The notes under the pieces are model-generated. The model ran no database searches and was not told the origin of the DNA. It was given only the letters and a program-made list of their open reading frames with translations. From Bacillota bacterium (GTDB lineage Bacteria > Bacillota > UBA4882 > UBA8346), in assembly GCA_012735315.1 (NCBI GenBank), contig JAAYHS010000192.1, positions 1 through 64,000 of the forward strand: a stretch of DNA of 64,000 nucleotides, in the 5' to 3' direction. This document shows, piece after piece, positions 24,696 to 32,695 of this stretch. The stretch's first letter is position 1. Each line of letters begins with the position of its first letter. A program made the position numbers and the translations under genes.

Positions 24696-25298
24696 ATAGC
24701 GGCTGAACATTACTATTCCAATAAGCCGTCTTCGGTACATGATTATCATCAATTTGAAATGAAGGTTCGCGGGATTACTCTGAAACTGCTCACCGACGCC
24801 GGTGTTTTCTCCAAAAAACGGTTGGATCCCGGGACCAAATTATTAATCGAGTCTTTGCCGCTCAGTCCCGATTACAAGCGGATTTTGGATTTGGGATGCG
24901 GTTACGGTCCAATCGGACTCGCCGTCGCCAAATTACTTCCGGAAGCAACCGTCTATATGGGCGATATTAACGAACGCGCCGTTGAATTGGGGCTTAGAAA
25001 CGCGCGTCTGAACGGAATTTCCAATGTAATCATCAAAGCGGGCGACGGTTTCGAACCCTTCCATGATCAAAAATTTGACTTAATCGTTACCAATCCTCCG
25101 ATTCGAGCCGGCAAAGGGGTGATGTACCAACTAATCGATCAGGCTTACACGGCGCTTAATCCCGGTGGACGCTTGTTGCTGGTCATTAAAACCAAACATG
25201 GCGCCAAGAGTATGGAGGCTAAACTAAAATCAGTCTTCGCGGAAGTGCGCGAACTGGAAAAAGGGAGCGGATACCGGGTCTATGAAAGCCGAAAATAG
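24696..25298 (+). CDS. RsmC/YbxB-like class I methyltransferase, apparent ATA start
   Basis: SAM-dependent methyltransferase of the RsmC-like family (rRNA or small-molecule N-methylation). The SAM loop is ILDLGCGYGPIGLAVAK (about residues 66-82) and TNPPIRAG is the catalytic NPPF/Y-type motif. The first ATG is at 24759, but the family N-terminus (AEHYYSNKPSS...) is encoded upstream in the same frame. The only start at a sensible distance from AAAGGAGG (24680-24687) is ATA 24696, 8 bases away; ATT 24690 is too close and no ATG, GTG or TTG exists there. With ATA the protein is 200 residues, the family length. Confidence 0.8.
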   Translation: MAAEHYYSNKPSSVHDYHQFEMKVRGITLKLLTDAGVFSKKRLDPGTKLLIESLPLSPDYKRILDLGCGYGPIGLAVAKLLPEATVYMGDINERAVELGLRNARLNGISNVIIKAGDGFEPFHDQKFDLIVTNPPIRAGKGVMYQLIDQAYTALNPGGRLLLVIKTKHGAKSMEAKLKSVFAEVRELEKGSGYRVYESRK

Positions 25299-25472
25299 AT
25301 TTCCAAAAATTTAAACTTCAACGGCAATAAAAGTAATGCTCAACATGTTTAAAAAGCTCCTTCCAGATTAAACTATAGGCAACGTCATTGTCGGCGGATG
25401 TGTTTCCTGGAGTTAATCCGCCAAGACTGATGAGTTGTAACGGTTAATCTTTTTGCTGAAGGAGTGTTTATT

Positions 25473-26969
25473 GTGAATGAAAATCCACTCAAGGTTCTGT
25501 TTTTAGCCTCCGAAGCGACGCCCTTCGCCAAGACCGGCGGTTTGGCCGACGTCGCCGGGGCTTTACCCAAAACCTTAAAAGAGCTGGGACATGACATCCG
25601 GGTAGTCATGCCCGGATATGGTTTTATTGATCGTGAAAAGTTTATGATCAAGGAATTCATGGCGGAACTAACCGTTCCGATGAACGGTCAAACCGAGCAG
25701 GCTGCTATCCTGGAAACGACGATCGGGCAGGCCCCGGTATATATGGTGTATAGTCCCAAATACTTTGATCGTGAAGGCATCTATATGTATCATGACGACG
25801 CCGACCGGTTCGTATTTTTCTGCCGGGCGGCCATGGAAATGCTGAAACGGATCGATTGGGCGCCGGATATACTTCATTGCAACGACTGGCATACCGCAAT
25901 CATCCCCAATTGGTTGCATACGATTTATAAAGATGATCCTTTTTTTAATAGGACCGCGTCGATATACTCCATTCATAATTTAGCTTACCAGGGAGTCTTC
26001 GGCCATCGGGTGTTGGAGATCGCGGGGGTGGCCAAATATCAGTTCATGATCCCGCCGGGAGTTTCCCCGGAGAACCAGATTAATATGATGGGGCGGGGAA
26101 TTTTCTTTGCCGATTTGGTTAACACTGTTAGCCGGACTTACGCGGAGGAGATTTTAACTCCCGAATACGGTCAGGGATTCGATTGGTTGCTGCGGGAACG
26201 CCGCGACCGGCTTTACGGAATTTTGAACGGTATCGATTATGAGGTTCAGAACCCGGCGACCGATCCGCATATTTATCGCCATTATGACCTGAATCACCCG
26301 GAATTAAAACTGGAAAACAAAACCGCGCTTCAGCGGGAAGCGGGATTGGCCGAAGAACCCAATACTCCTTTGATCGGCATGATTTCCCGGCTTTCCGACC
26401 AGAAAGGGTTTGATTTGGTCGGCCAGGTTATTGAAGCGATGATGGATAATTTACGCTTTCAATTCATCCTGCTGGGGACCGGAGAAGAACGTTACCATCA
26501 TCTTTTCAACAGTATCAAAGATAGATTTCCGGATCGTTCCGCAGTGTACCTCACTTTTAACGCCTCATTGGCCCAAAAGATTTACGCCGGCTCCGACATG
26601 TTTTTAATGCCGTCCCGTTTTGAACCTTGCGGCCTCGGTCAATTAATCGCCATGCGGTACGGAAGCGTCCCGATCGTCCGGGAAACCGGCGGGCTCAAGG
26701 ATACGGTTTCCAATTATAATCCGGCGACTGATAGCGGTAATGGGTTTACCTTTAAGAAATATGACGCGCTGGCGATGTATACCGCAATTGTCAGGGCGAT
26801 CGAAACTTACCGCTATCGCGAACGGTGGCGAACTTTGGTTAATCGAGGTATGAGCGCCGACTTTTCATGGCGTAATTCGGCCCTAAAATATGTGGATCTG
26901 TACCGGCGCGCTTTAAATATCCGGGCCGATCATCCCGTGCCCAACGAATTTTTAAATGTGCCCGGCTGA
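25473..26969 (+). CDS. glgA: Glycogen synthase (ADP-glucose)
   Basis: GT5 glycosyltransferase that elongates alpha-1,4-glucan from ADP-glucose. KTGGLADVAGALPK near residue 18 is the ADP-glucose binding motif (KTGGL), HNLAYQG lies in the N-terminal domain, and the C-terminal domain has MPSRFEPCGLGQLIAMRYG with the conserved Glu, and RETGGLKDTV. 498 residues, slightly longer than E. coli GlgA. The start is GTG 25473: AAGGAG is 8 bases upstream, while the GTG at 25464 overlaps that site. The next gene encodes a GalT-like enzyme, so the pair probably serves sugar storage; no glgC or glgB is in the window. Confidence 0.93.
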   Translation: MNENPLKVLFLASEATPFAKTGGLADVAGALPKTLKELGHDIRVVMPGYGFIDREKFMIKEFMAELTVPMNGQTEQAAILETTIGQAPVYMVYSPKYFDREGIYMYHDDADRFVFFCRAAMEMLKRIDWAPDILHCNDWHTAIIPNWLHTIYKDDPFFNRTASIYSIHNLAYQGVFGHRVLEIAGVAKYQFMIPPGVSPENQINMMGRGIFFADLVNTVSRTYAEEILTPEYGQGFDWLLRERRDRLYGILNGIDYEVQNPATDPHIYRHYDLNHPELKLENKTALQREAGLAEEPNTPLIGMISRLSDQKGFDLVGQVIEAMMDNLRFQFILLGTGEERYHHLFNSIKDRFPDRSAVYLTFNASLAQKIYAGSDMFLMPSRFEPCGLGQLIAMRYGSVPIVRETGGLKDTVSNYNPATDSGNGFTFKKYDALAMYTAIVRAIETYRYRERWRTLVNRGMSADFSWRNSALKYVDLYRRALNIRADHPVPNEFLNVPG

Positions 26970-27068
26970 CACAATTTCCCCGCTTGCGTTATACCGGCGC
27001 CGTTTGGCGATGGCGAATCCGCGGCCGGGTGTTGATTATATTCTAAATTTTAAAGAGGAGGGCGGATA

Positions 27069-28151
27069 ATGTTGACAGCCACTAAAAACATTGCTGAATT
27101 GGAACAGATCAAGAATGACCTTCCTGAGGCGGATCGAGAATTGTTCGACCGCTTTTTCCGGGTGGAAACCACCGAAGGGAGATTAAAAGCCCCCGTAGAG
27201 ATGCGCGGTTGGATCGATAAGAATTTCGGATCCTTGGAGAAGGTGGAACGGCAAAAAATTGTTAAAGTCACCAACCTGCAAACGATGGAAGGCTCTTTAT
27301 TCAATGAACTCCGCGCCAGCCGCCCCATGGATTGCCAAGTTAACGACGAAGTGAGACAGATTATCGAAAATAGCGCCGGTGATCCTTTTTGTAAGGCCGA
27401 AACCGGGACACCGGAGGATACCTTCGGACGCGTCAACGGAAGTCATTCGATTACAGCCGGGAATATCGCCAAATATGACGGCTATCACGGTCTGGTGATT
27501 TTTAAGGAGCACAACCCGTTGCAGGTTTCCAAGGAAGCGGTGGCGGACTATTTTGAGACGGGTTTCGAGTGGGCGAAGCGAGGTCTCCGGGAAGATCCGG
27601 AGAGTAAGTATTATTTTTTCATGTGGAATTGTCTGTGGAAGAGCGGCGCTTCCATAATTCACGGCCATGCCCAAATGACCCTCACCAAGGGAATGCACTA
27701 TCCGAAGGTGGAGGCGCTGCGCAGGACGGCTCGGAACTATTATCATCAGTATGGCTCCGATTATTTTGAGGATTTGCACCGGATCCACAAAAGCCTGGAT
27801 CTGGGTTGGGAATGGGACGGCGGCGTTAAGGGAATGGCTTATTTGACGCCGGTCAAAGAAAAAGAAATTATTCTTTTTGCCGATAAACCCGGAATTCCAC
27901 TTTACCATGGGGTTCATGCGGTGTTGGAAAAATACATGGAACTTTACGCCATCAGCTATAACCTTGCCCTGTATTTGCCGCCATTGAGCGATGCCGAAGA
28001 AGATTGGAACGGTTTTCCCGCTTTAATCAGGATTGTCGACCGGGGCAACCCCAATAATAAAACGGCGGACTTCGGCGCCATGGAACTGTACGCCGCCAGC
28101 GTGATCTCCAGCGACCCGTTCCGGGTGGCGGAAGCGATAGTTGGGAGATAG
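27069..28151 (+). CDS. GalT/HIT-superfamily nucleotidyltransferase-like protein
   Basis: 360 residues with the HIT-type active-site triad IIHGHAQM (about residues 196-203), which corresponds to the HPHxQ nucleophile motif of galactose-1-phosphate uridylyltransferase. FGRVNGSHSITAGNIAKYDGYHGLVIFKEHNP (about 118-150) matches the N-terminal half of the fold. It therefore probably transfers or cleaves a nucleotidyl group on a sugar phosphate; the substrate is not known. GAGGAGGGCGGATA precedes ATG 27069. It follows glgA by 99 bases without a terminator, so co-expression is likely. Confidence 0.75.
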   Translation: MLTATKNIAELEQIKNDLPEADRELFDRFFRVETTEGRLKAPVEMRGWIDKNFGSLEKVERQKIVKVTNLQTMEGSLFNELRASRPMDCQVNDEVRQIIENSAGDPFCKAETGTPEDTFGRVNGSHSITAGNIAKYDGYHGLVIFKEHNPLQVSKEAVADYFETGFEWAKRGLREDPESKYYFFMWNCLWKSGASIIHGHAQMTLTKGMHYPKVEALRRTARNYYHQYGSDYFEDLHRIHKSLDLGWEWDGGVKGMAYLTPVKEKEIILFADKPGIPLYHGVHAVLEKYMELYAISYNLALYLPPLSDAEEDWNGFPALIRIVDRGNPNNKTADFGAMELYAASVISSDPFRVAEAIVGR

Positions 28152-28152
28152 T

Positions 28153-28201
28153 GGTCAGGAGACAGGAGTTAGTGGCCAGTAGTCAGTAGTCAGGAGCCAG
28201 C
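28153..28201 (+). repeat. CAGGAG-type low-complexity repeat, left arm
   Basis: Runs of GTCAGGAGACAGGAG and CAGTAGTCAGTAGTCAGGAG directly after the GalT-like stop. The reverse complement of the same kind of text is at 28486-28519, so the two flank the 285 bases between as facing arms. Confidence 0.6.
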
Positions 28202-28239
28202 TTTGTCAGGTCAATTATTTGTGTCTATTGGGAGCCCAC

Positions 28240-28253
28240 CCCGGCATGCCGGG
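28240..28253. repeat. Short dispersed palindrome, copy 2
   Basis: CCCGGCATGCCGGG, preceded by CCCACC as in copy 1. See copies at 18261 and 35601. Confidence 0.6.
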
Positions 28254-28255
28254 AC

Positions 28256-28394
28256 CGTGAAAACCGCTTCGCCCCGCCCGTTGTCCGATCAGTCTTAGTT
28301 ATTCAGCAGCAACGCCCCTCTCCGCGAATGCAACTGATTTCGAGGGTTCGGAGAGGGGCGGCATTCTCTATTCGTGGTTTTAGTTGTCTTGCGG
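28256..28394. repeat. Dispersed ~140-bp hairpin element, copy 1
   Basis: Shares with 44917-45065 the blocks AAAACCGC, GATC-GTCTTAGTT, AGCAACGCCCCTCTCC, GAGGGTT-GGAGAGGGGC and TTATTCGTGGTTTTAGTTG (start may be CTATTCG here), in the same order and spacing. GCCCCTCTCC/GGAGAGGGGC form a stable stem. A terminator-like ACCCGT/ACGGGT stem with TTTTATTT follows at 28401-28428. It makes up most of the 370-base gap between the GalT-like and SDR genes; no gene is seen in it. Confidence 0.75.
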
Positions 28395-28485
28395 TTTAAG
28401 ACCCGTTCCTGTTTTACGGGTTTTATTTGTATGAATTCGTGTACATTAATGGTTTTATTAAATAGGCGATAAAGTTTAACTTTCA

Positions 28486-28519
28486 CTCCTGTCTCCTGGC
28501 TCCTATATGCTGACTACTG
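28486..28519 (-). repeat. CAGGAG-type low-complexity repeat, right arm
   Basis: CTCCTGTCTCCTGGCTCC and TGACTACTG read, on the other strand, as the CAGTAGTCAG..GGAGCCAGGAGACAGGAG text of the left arm. It abuts the stop of the SDR gene. Confidence 0.6.
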
Positions 28520-28522
28520 TTT

Positions 28523-29287
28523 TTACAGTGCTGCCAGCCAGCCGCCGTCAACATAGATGGTTTGGCCGTTAATATAGTCGGACGCTTTTGAGGCCAAGAA
28601 AATGGCGGCGCCGAGGAGATCGGAAGGCTCGCCCCATCTCTCCGCGGGCACCCGCTGTTTTACCCAGGCGTCGAATTGCGGATCGGCGGCCAGGGACTGG
28701 GTTAGCTCCGTTTTAAAGTAACCCGGGCCGATTGCGTTGACTTGAATATTAAACTTGCCCCATTCGGTAGCCATCGCTTTGGTCAACATTTTTAAGCCTC
28801 CTTTGGCGGCGGCGTAATTTCCCGTTGATGACCTGGCGCCTTCGGCCATGAGGGAGGTTATATTGATGATTTTGCCTTGCCGCCGGGCGATCATCCCTTG
28901 GGCTACATATTTGGAGGCGATAAAAGCGGCGTTTAGATTGAGATCGATTACTTGACGCCAATCGGCTTCGGACATTTCTTCGAGGGGAGCGCGGCGATGA
29001 ATGCCGGCGTTATTGATCAAAACGTCGATCGGGCCGACCTCCTCTTCGATAGCGGCAATTTTCAAGATAACTTGTCGGCTGTCGGTGATGTCAAAGGCGT
29101 ATCCGAAGACTTGACCGCCTTTGGCCTTAATTGCTTGGACGGTTTGCCTGACGGCTTCCTGATTTGTTCCGTTGACGATCACTTTAGCGCCATGTTCGGC
29201 GAAACCGGAGGCGAACCCGGCGCCCAGTCCCCGGCTGGATCCGGTGATCAAAACCACTTTGTCTTTAACGCTGAAAAGATCATGCAT
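28523..29287 (-). CDS. SDR oxidoreductase, gluconate 5-dehydrogenase-like
   Basis: Classical short-chain dehydrogenase of 254 residues. GSSRGLGAGFA (about 16-26) is the NAD(P) loop, NNAGIH the NNAG motif, and Ser in NITSLMAEG with Tyr/Lys in NYAAAKGG make the catalytic set. The sequence is closest by eye to gluconate 5-dehydrogenase (IdnO) and 2-deoxygluconate 3-dehydrogenase (KduD) types, which act on sugar acids; an eda-type aldolase gene lies 6.5 kb away. AAAGGAGCCGCTAAAT precedes ATG 29287. Apparently a single-gene unit. Confidence 0.8.
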   Translation of the reverse strand: MHDLFSVKDKVVLITGSSRGLGAGFASGFAEHGAKVIVNGTNQEAVRQTVQAIKAKGGQVFGYAFDITDSRQVILKIAAIEEEVGPIDVLINNAGIHRRAPLEEMSEADWRQVIDLNLNAAFIASKYVAQGMIARRQGKIINITSLMAEGARSSTGNYAAAKGGLKMLTKAMATEWGKFNIQVNAIGPGYFKTELTQSLAADPQFDAWVKQRVPAERWGEPSDLLGAAIFLASKASDYINGQTIYVDGGWLAAL

Positions 29288-29414
29288 ATTTAGCGGCTCC
29301 TTTCGATAATTGTGTTTATTGTTTTACTGGATTATGAGGATAATTTGATAACTCGCTAAATATCCTATATAATAAATGTGAGAAACCTTAATATGGAGTC
29401 GGGTATGAACTATT

Positions 29415-29709
29415 ATGACCAAGTCGAAGATTTTAAAAAAACAAATCGTCTCTAAATCGCTCCCGAAAAAATCCACCTATTCGGATCGGGAGCTAAGGGT
29501 GTTATTAAAAAAATAGCGATATTGATTTGTGTATCATTAAAGATACTTCTAAACCAAAACAGTTTAAGATAGATTTGCAGCTAAACTTGAATTCGGAAAT
29601 CCCATTTGATGTCATAGTCTATACTCCGGAAAGTTGGTTGAAAAATTCTAATGATATAACTAGCTTTGCCTATCAGATTAAGACCAAAGGAGTAAAACTT
29701 TATGGTTGA
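29415..29709 (+). pseudogene. MNT-type nucleotidyltransferase (antitoxin) with two frameshifts
   Basis: Translated in pieces the region reads as a minimal nucleotidyltransferase: MTKSKILKKQIVS from ATG 29415, then IHLFGSGAKGVIKK in another frame, then NSDIDLCIIKD through DVIVYTPESWLK to the stop at 29709 in a third. GSGAKG...SDIDL is the GSx10DxD active-site motif of MNT proteins. Both breaks fall in runs of A (about 29468 and 29507), each fitting loss or gain of one base. In HEPN/MNT toxin-antitoxin pairs this protein neutralises the HEPN RNase, whose fragment follows and overlaps. Confidence 0.8.
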
Positions 29710-29818
29710 TAGCAAGCGATATTTAGATTGGATAGCCAATGCCCAAAAAGACCTAAACGGAGCTAAAATCCTTCTTGAACACGGCGCCGATAATTCTTTG
29801 GTTTGTTTATACCAGTAG
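29702..29818 (+). pseudogene. HEPN-domain toxin, N-terminal fragment
   Basis: ATG 29702 overlaps the end of the MNT frame, as in intact pairs, and encodes MVDSKRYLDWIANAQKDL and about 20 more residues (…GADNSLVC) typical of the first helices of a HEPN protein. It stops at TAG 29816, before the catalytic RxxxH region, exactly where the last codons of the opposite-strand acetyltransferase begin. A deletion or insertion seems to have removed the 3' two thirds. Confidence 0.75.
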
Positions 29819-30307
29819 TTTCTGATATTCCACCGCGTCAAGCAGCCTTCCGAATTTTTTCCCGATTTCCTTAAAATGAGCGCGTTTAGTATAGCCGTTC
29901 TTTTCGAATAATTTGATACTGGCCGTATTTTCACCGCAGATAACTGAGATTAGGGAATGGAATTCATTATTGCGGGCAAAATCTTCAAGGAACCGCAGCG
30001 CCTGACTGCCGATGCCTTTTCCGGTACAATTTTGATCCAAATAGATAGTCACTTCAGCGGTGATGCTGTAGGCTTCACGTTCCTTATAAGGGGCCAGGAT
30101 GCAGTATCCGTTAATGTTTTGCTCCCGATCCAAAATCACGAACGATTGATACTTGGGATTATTGAAAAAAACGATCTTTCGCATTTCTTCCGATGAAAGC
30201 GGTTGAATGTGAAAAGTGGCGGTGCTGTTTTGAATGTAATGATTATAAATCTCCAGGACTCTAGGCAGGTGAGCTTCGGACATTTTGGTGAAAACGGCTT
30301 CGATCAT
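29807..30307 (-). CDS. GNAT acetyltransferase, phosphinothricin acetyltransferase-like
   Basis: 166-residue GCN5-type N-acetyltransferase using acetyl-CoA. LPRVLEIYNHYIQNSTATFHIQPLS at the N-terminus resembles Pat/Bar and YncA-type amino-compound acetyltransferases; VTIYLDQNCTGKGIGSQALRFLEDFA holds the CoA-binding RGxG-like loop (GKGIG). ATG 30307 follows GGGAGGAG. Its 3' end coincides with the truncation of the HEPN fragment on the other strand, suggesting it arrived with, or bordered, the rearrangement. Confidence 0.85.
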   Translation of the reverse strand: MIEAVFTKMSEAHLPRVLEIYNHYIQNSTATFHIQPLSSEEMRKIVFFNNPKYQSFVILDREQNINGYCILAPYKEREAYSITAEVTIYLDQNCTGKGIGSQALRFLEDFARNNEFHSLISVICGENTASIKLFEKNGYTKRAHFKEIGKKFGRLLDAVEYQKLLV

Positions 30308-30417
30308 TAAAACTCCTCCCAGCCTGTTAAGATAAGGAAATTTTACATCTTAAATTATATCATACCGGTTTGGAGAGGTATGGTTTTTAGGTGTAAAATT
30401 TAGGTGAAAGCCTTTGC

Positions 30418-30446
30418 TTGAAAAATCTCATTTGCTATGGTATTAT
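30418..30446 (+). promoter_or_regulatory. tRNA-Thr promoter
   Basis: TTGAAA (30418-30423), 17 bases, TATTAT (30441-30446), 26 bases before the mature tRNA start. A TATAAT at 30458-30463 has no matching -35. Confidence 0.6.
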
Positions 30447-30471
30447 ATTTATTGCTTTATAATAGACAACC

Positions 30472-30547
30472 GCCGACATAGCTCAGCTGGTAGAGCAGCG
30501 CACTTGTAATGCGCAGGTCATCGGTTCAAATCCGATTGTCGGCTCCA
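30472..30547 (+). tRNA. tRNA-Thr (anticodon TGT)
   Basis: 76 bases with encoded CCA. Acceptor GCCGACA pairs with TGTCGGC; the D arm is GCTC..GAGC; the anticodon arm GCGCA-CTTGTAA-TGCGC gives TGT; the T arm has GGTTCAAATCC. Promoter and terminator flank it, so it is a single tRNA unit. Confidence 0.95.
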
Positions 30548-30564
30548 ATGTTGACAATAAGACT

Positions 30565-30595
30565 AGCCCTCAGAATATGTTGGAGGGCTTTTATT
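30565..30595 (+). terminator. Terminator of tRNA-Thr
   Basis: AGCCCTC (30565-30571) pairs with GAGGGCT (30583-30589), followed by TTTATT. Confidence 0.8.
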
Positions 30596-30722
30596 CTGGC
30601 CTTAAAAGACAATATGGACAGGGGAGCCGTCGGAGAGGTTACACAAGAACACTTGTTCGCCAAATAGATATATGCTATAATTTATTCTGAACATCGTTTG
30701 GCAACTAAGGAGGCAGTTTTCT

Positions 30723-30926
30723 ATGTACATCATCGCTTTAAACAGCGAAAAGGACTTTTACTTCGTCAGCACCCAAGACCAGCGCCAAAACCTAGAGGCC
30801 CGAGGGATTTCAGTTTTGGACGGAAGTTTTGAAAAATTGACGGCTGCGGCGGTTGTCGTTAAGGAATTAAATAACCGAAAGCCCCAATTGCTGGGCGAAA
30901 GGGTTTTAAGAGCGTGTCGCGCCTAA
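30723..30926 (+). CDS. Small conserved-looking hypothetical protein
   Basis: 67 residues, starting with two short beta-strand-like segments (MYIIALNSEKDFYFVSTQD) then an Ala/Leu-rich helix and a basic end. A strong AAGGAGG lies 10 bases before ATG 30723 and a strong terminator follows the stop at once, so it is very likely a real gene with its own transcript. I do not recognise a family. Confidence 0.7.
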   Translation: MYIIALNSEKDFYFVSTQDQRQNLEARGISVLDGSFEKLTAAAVVVKELNNRKPQLLGERVLRACRA

Positions 30927-30947
30927 TAAATGTTAATTTGTCAGTAA

Positions 30948-30972
30948 AAAAGACCGGTGGCCGGTCTTTTCT
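30948..30972 (+). terminator. Rho-independent terminator
   Basis: AAAAGACCGG (30948-30957), loop TGG, CCGGTCTTTT (30961-30970). Symmetrical A and T runs make it bidirectional in principle. Confidence 0.88.
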
Positions 30973-30980
30973 ATTTATTA

Positions 30981-31107
30981 ATATTAGGCGATTTCATAAT
31001 TCCCGGATTTTTCATTTTGACACAATATATTGATAGATTAATCCGGGTTGGGCACCATATATTGTGTCAAAATCTTACTAGAGGTAATTATGAAAATCGC
31101 TTAATAT
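30981..31107. repeat. Large nested palindromic element
   Basis: Outer arms ATATTAGGCGATTTCATAATT (30981-31001) and its near complement ending GAAAATCGCTTAATAT (31086-31107). Inside, TTTTGACACAATATAT (31015-31030) and ATATATTGTGTCAAAA (31057-31072) are perfect 16-base complements, and CCCGGATT/AATCCGGG (31002-31009, 31040-31047) interleave with them. It lies between two 3' ends (the small gene and leuB). No coding potential. Confidence 0.75.
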
Positions 31108-31119
31108 AGATAAAAATGT

Positions 31120-32187
31120 TTAAATCCGATTTCTGACTAATTCGCCCATTTCCTTGGTCCCTACTTTCTTGCACCCTTCCGCCATAATATCGGCGGTCCG
31201 GTAACCGTCGGCCAAAACTTGGCGGACCGCTTTTTCAACCGCCGCGGCGGCTTCCTCCAGTTTGAAGGAATAGCGTAACATCAGCGCCGCGCTGAGGATG
31301 GTCGCCAGCGGGTTGGCCAGATCCTGGCCGGCGATGTCGGGGGCGGAACCGTGGGCCGGTTCATAGAGGGCGACTTTGCCGCCGATGCTGGCGGAAGCGA
31401 GCATTCCCAGGGAGCCGCTGAGCATGGAGGCCTGATCGGTCAGGATGTCGCCAAACATATTCTCAGTGACGATTACGTCGAATTGGCCGGGCCAACGGAC
31501 TAATTGCATGGCGCAATTGTCGACATACATATGGTTAAGCTCCACATCCGGATGTTCCGGCGCTATTTTAAGGACGGTTTCCCGCCAGAGCCTGGAACTT
31601 TCCAAGACATTGGCCTTATCGACAGAGGTTAACTTCTTGCGGCGGGAGCGGGCGGCCTCAAAAGCCAACCGGACGATCCGTTCGATCTCCTTGGTGTTAT
31701 AAACCAAAGTGTCGACGGCTTCTTCGGTTCCGTCGGCCAAAGTCGTCCGTTTTTTGGGACCGAAATATAAACCGCCGGTTAGTTCACGGAAAGTCAAAAT
31801 ATCCACTCCCCTGACCACTTCCGGTTTTAAAGTCGAGGCCGCAACCAGTTCGTCATAGACGATTACCGGGCGAAGATTGGCGAAAAGCCCCAGTTCCTTA
31901 CGGAGCGGAAGCAAGGCGGCCCGTTCCGGCCTTAGTTCCGGGGGGAGCAGGTCCATTTTGGGGCTTCCGACCGCGCCCAGCAAAACGGCGTCCGCTTGTT
32001 TACAGATTTCCAAGGTTTGCGGTGGTAAAGGATGACCGTATTTCTCGTAAGCGTCCTCACTGATTAAAGCCTCGGTGAATTCGAAAGCGCAATCATATTT
32101 TTCCGCGATCAACTTCAGGGTGGCGACGGCTTCCGGGACAATTTCACGGCCGATCCCGTCGCCCGCCAATACGGCAATTTTAAACAT
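31120..32187 (-). CDS. leuB: 3-isopropylmalate dehydrogenase
   Basis: NAD-dependent oxidative decarboxylase, third step specific to leucine synthesis. [28 protein letters not shown] (the metal/substrate-binding region, about residues 240-267) and [13 protein letters not shown] are diagnostic; the [17 protein letters not shown] segment is LeuB-type rather than isocitrate dehydrogenase. 355 residues, normal length. GGAGGAACCGG precedes ATG 32187; leuD ends 10 bases upstream. Last gene of leuC-leuD-leuB. Confidence 0.95.
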   Translation of the reverse strand: MFKIAVLAGDGIGREIVPEAVATLKLIAEKYDCAFEFTEALISEDAYEKYGHPLPPQTLEICKQADAVLLGAVGSPKMDLLPPELRPERAALLPLRKELGLFANLRPVIVYDELVAASTLKPEVVRGVDILTFRELTGGLYFGPKKRTTLADGTEEAVDTLVYNTKEIERIVRLAFEAARSRRKKLTSVDKANVLESSRLWRETVLKIAPEHPDVELNHMYVDNCAMQLVRWPGQFDVIVTENMFGDILTDQASMLSGSLGMLASASIGGKVALYEPAHGSAPDIAGQDLANPLATILSAALMLRYSFKLEEAAAAVEKAVRQVLADGYRTADIMAEGCKKVGTKEMGELVRNRI

Positions 32188-32197
32188 CCGGTTCCTC

Positions 32198-32695
32198 CTA
32201 TTTTCCGATCCGTTTTTTTACATATTCGATTAAACCGCCGGTGTTAATCAATTCCTGCATGAACTGGGGAAAGGCGGTCGCCTGATAGCTTTCATTCTTG
32301 GTAAGATTGGTTATTTTACCGGTATCCAAATCCACTTCGACCTGATCGCCTTCGGCAATATTATTAGAGGCTTCAGCCGACTCCAAAATCGGCAAACCGA
32401 TATTGAGCGCGTTCCGATAGAAGATCCGGGCGAATGAGGCGGCGATGACGCAGGAGACTCCGGCCGCTTTGATTGCGATCGGGGCGTGCTCCCTGGAACT
32501 GCCGCAGCCGAAATTTTTACCGGCGACGATAATATCGCCTTGACCAACCTTGCCCGCAAAAGTGGGGTCGGCGTCCTCCAGGCAATGTTGAGCCAGTTCC
32601 TTGGGGTCGCTGGTGTTTAAGTAACGGGCGGGAATGATTAAATCAGTGTCCACATCGTTACCGAAACGCCATACTTTTCCGCGTAGTTTATTCAT
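32198..32695 (-). CDS. leuD: 3-isopropylmalate dehydratase small subunit
   Basis: Swivelling-domain subunit (165 residues) of isopropylmalate isomerase, which works with LeuC. GDDVDTDLI-type motif is [15 protein letters not shown] at the N-terminus and [19 protein letters not shown] the substrate-binding loop. The short length and close form fit the archaeal/anaerobe-type LeuD rather than the 200-residue enterobacterial one. It overlaps leuC by 4 bases (ATGA). Confidence 0.95.
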   Translation of the reverse strand: MNKLRGKVWRFGNDVDTDLIIPARYLNTSDPKELAQHCLEDADPTFAGKVGQGDIIVAGKNFGCGSSREHAPIAIKAAGVSCVIAASFARIFYRNALNIGLPILESAEASNNIAEGDQVEVDLDTGKITNLTKNESYQATAFPQFMQELINTGGLIEYVKKRIGK

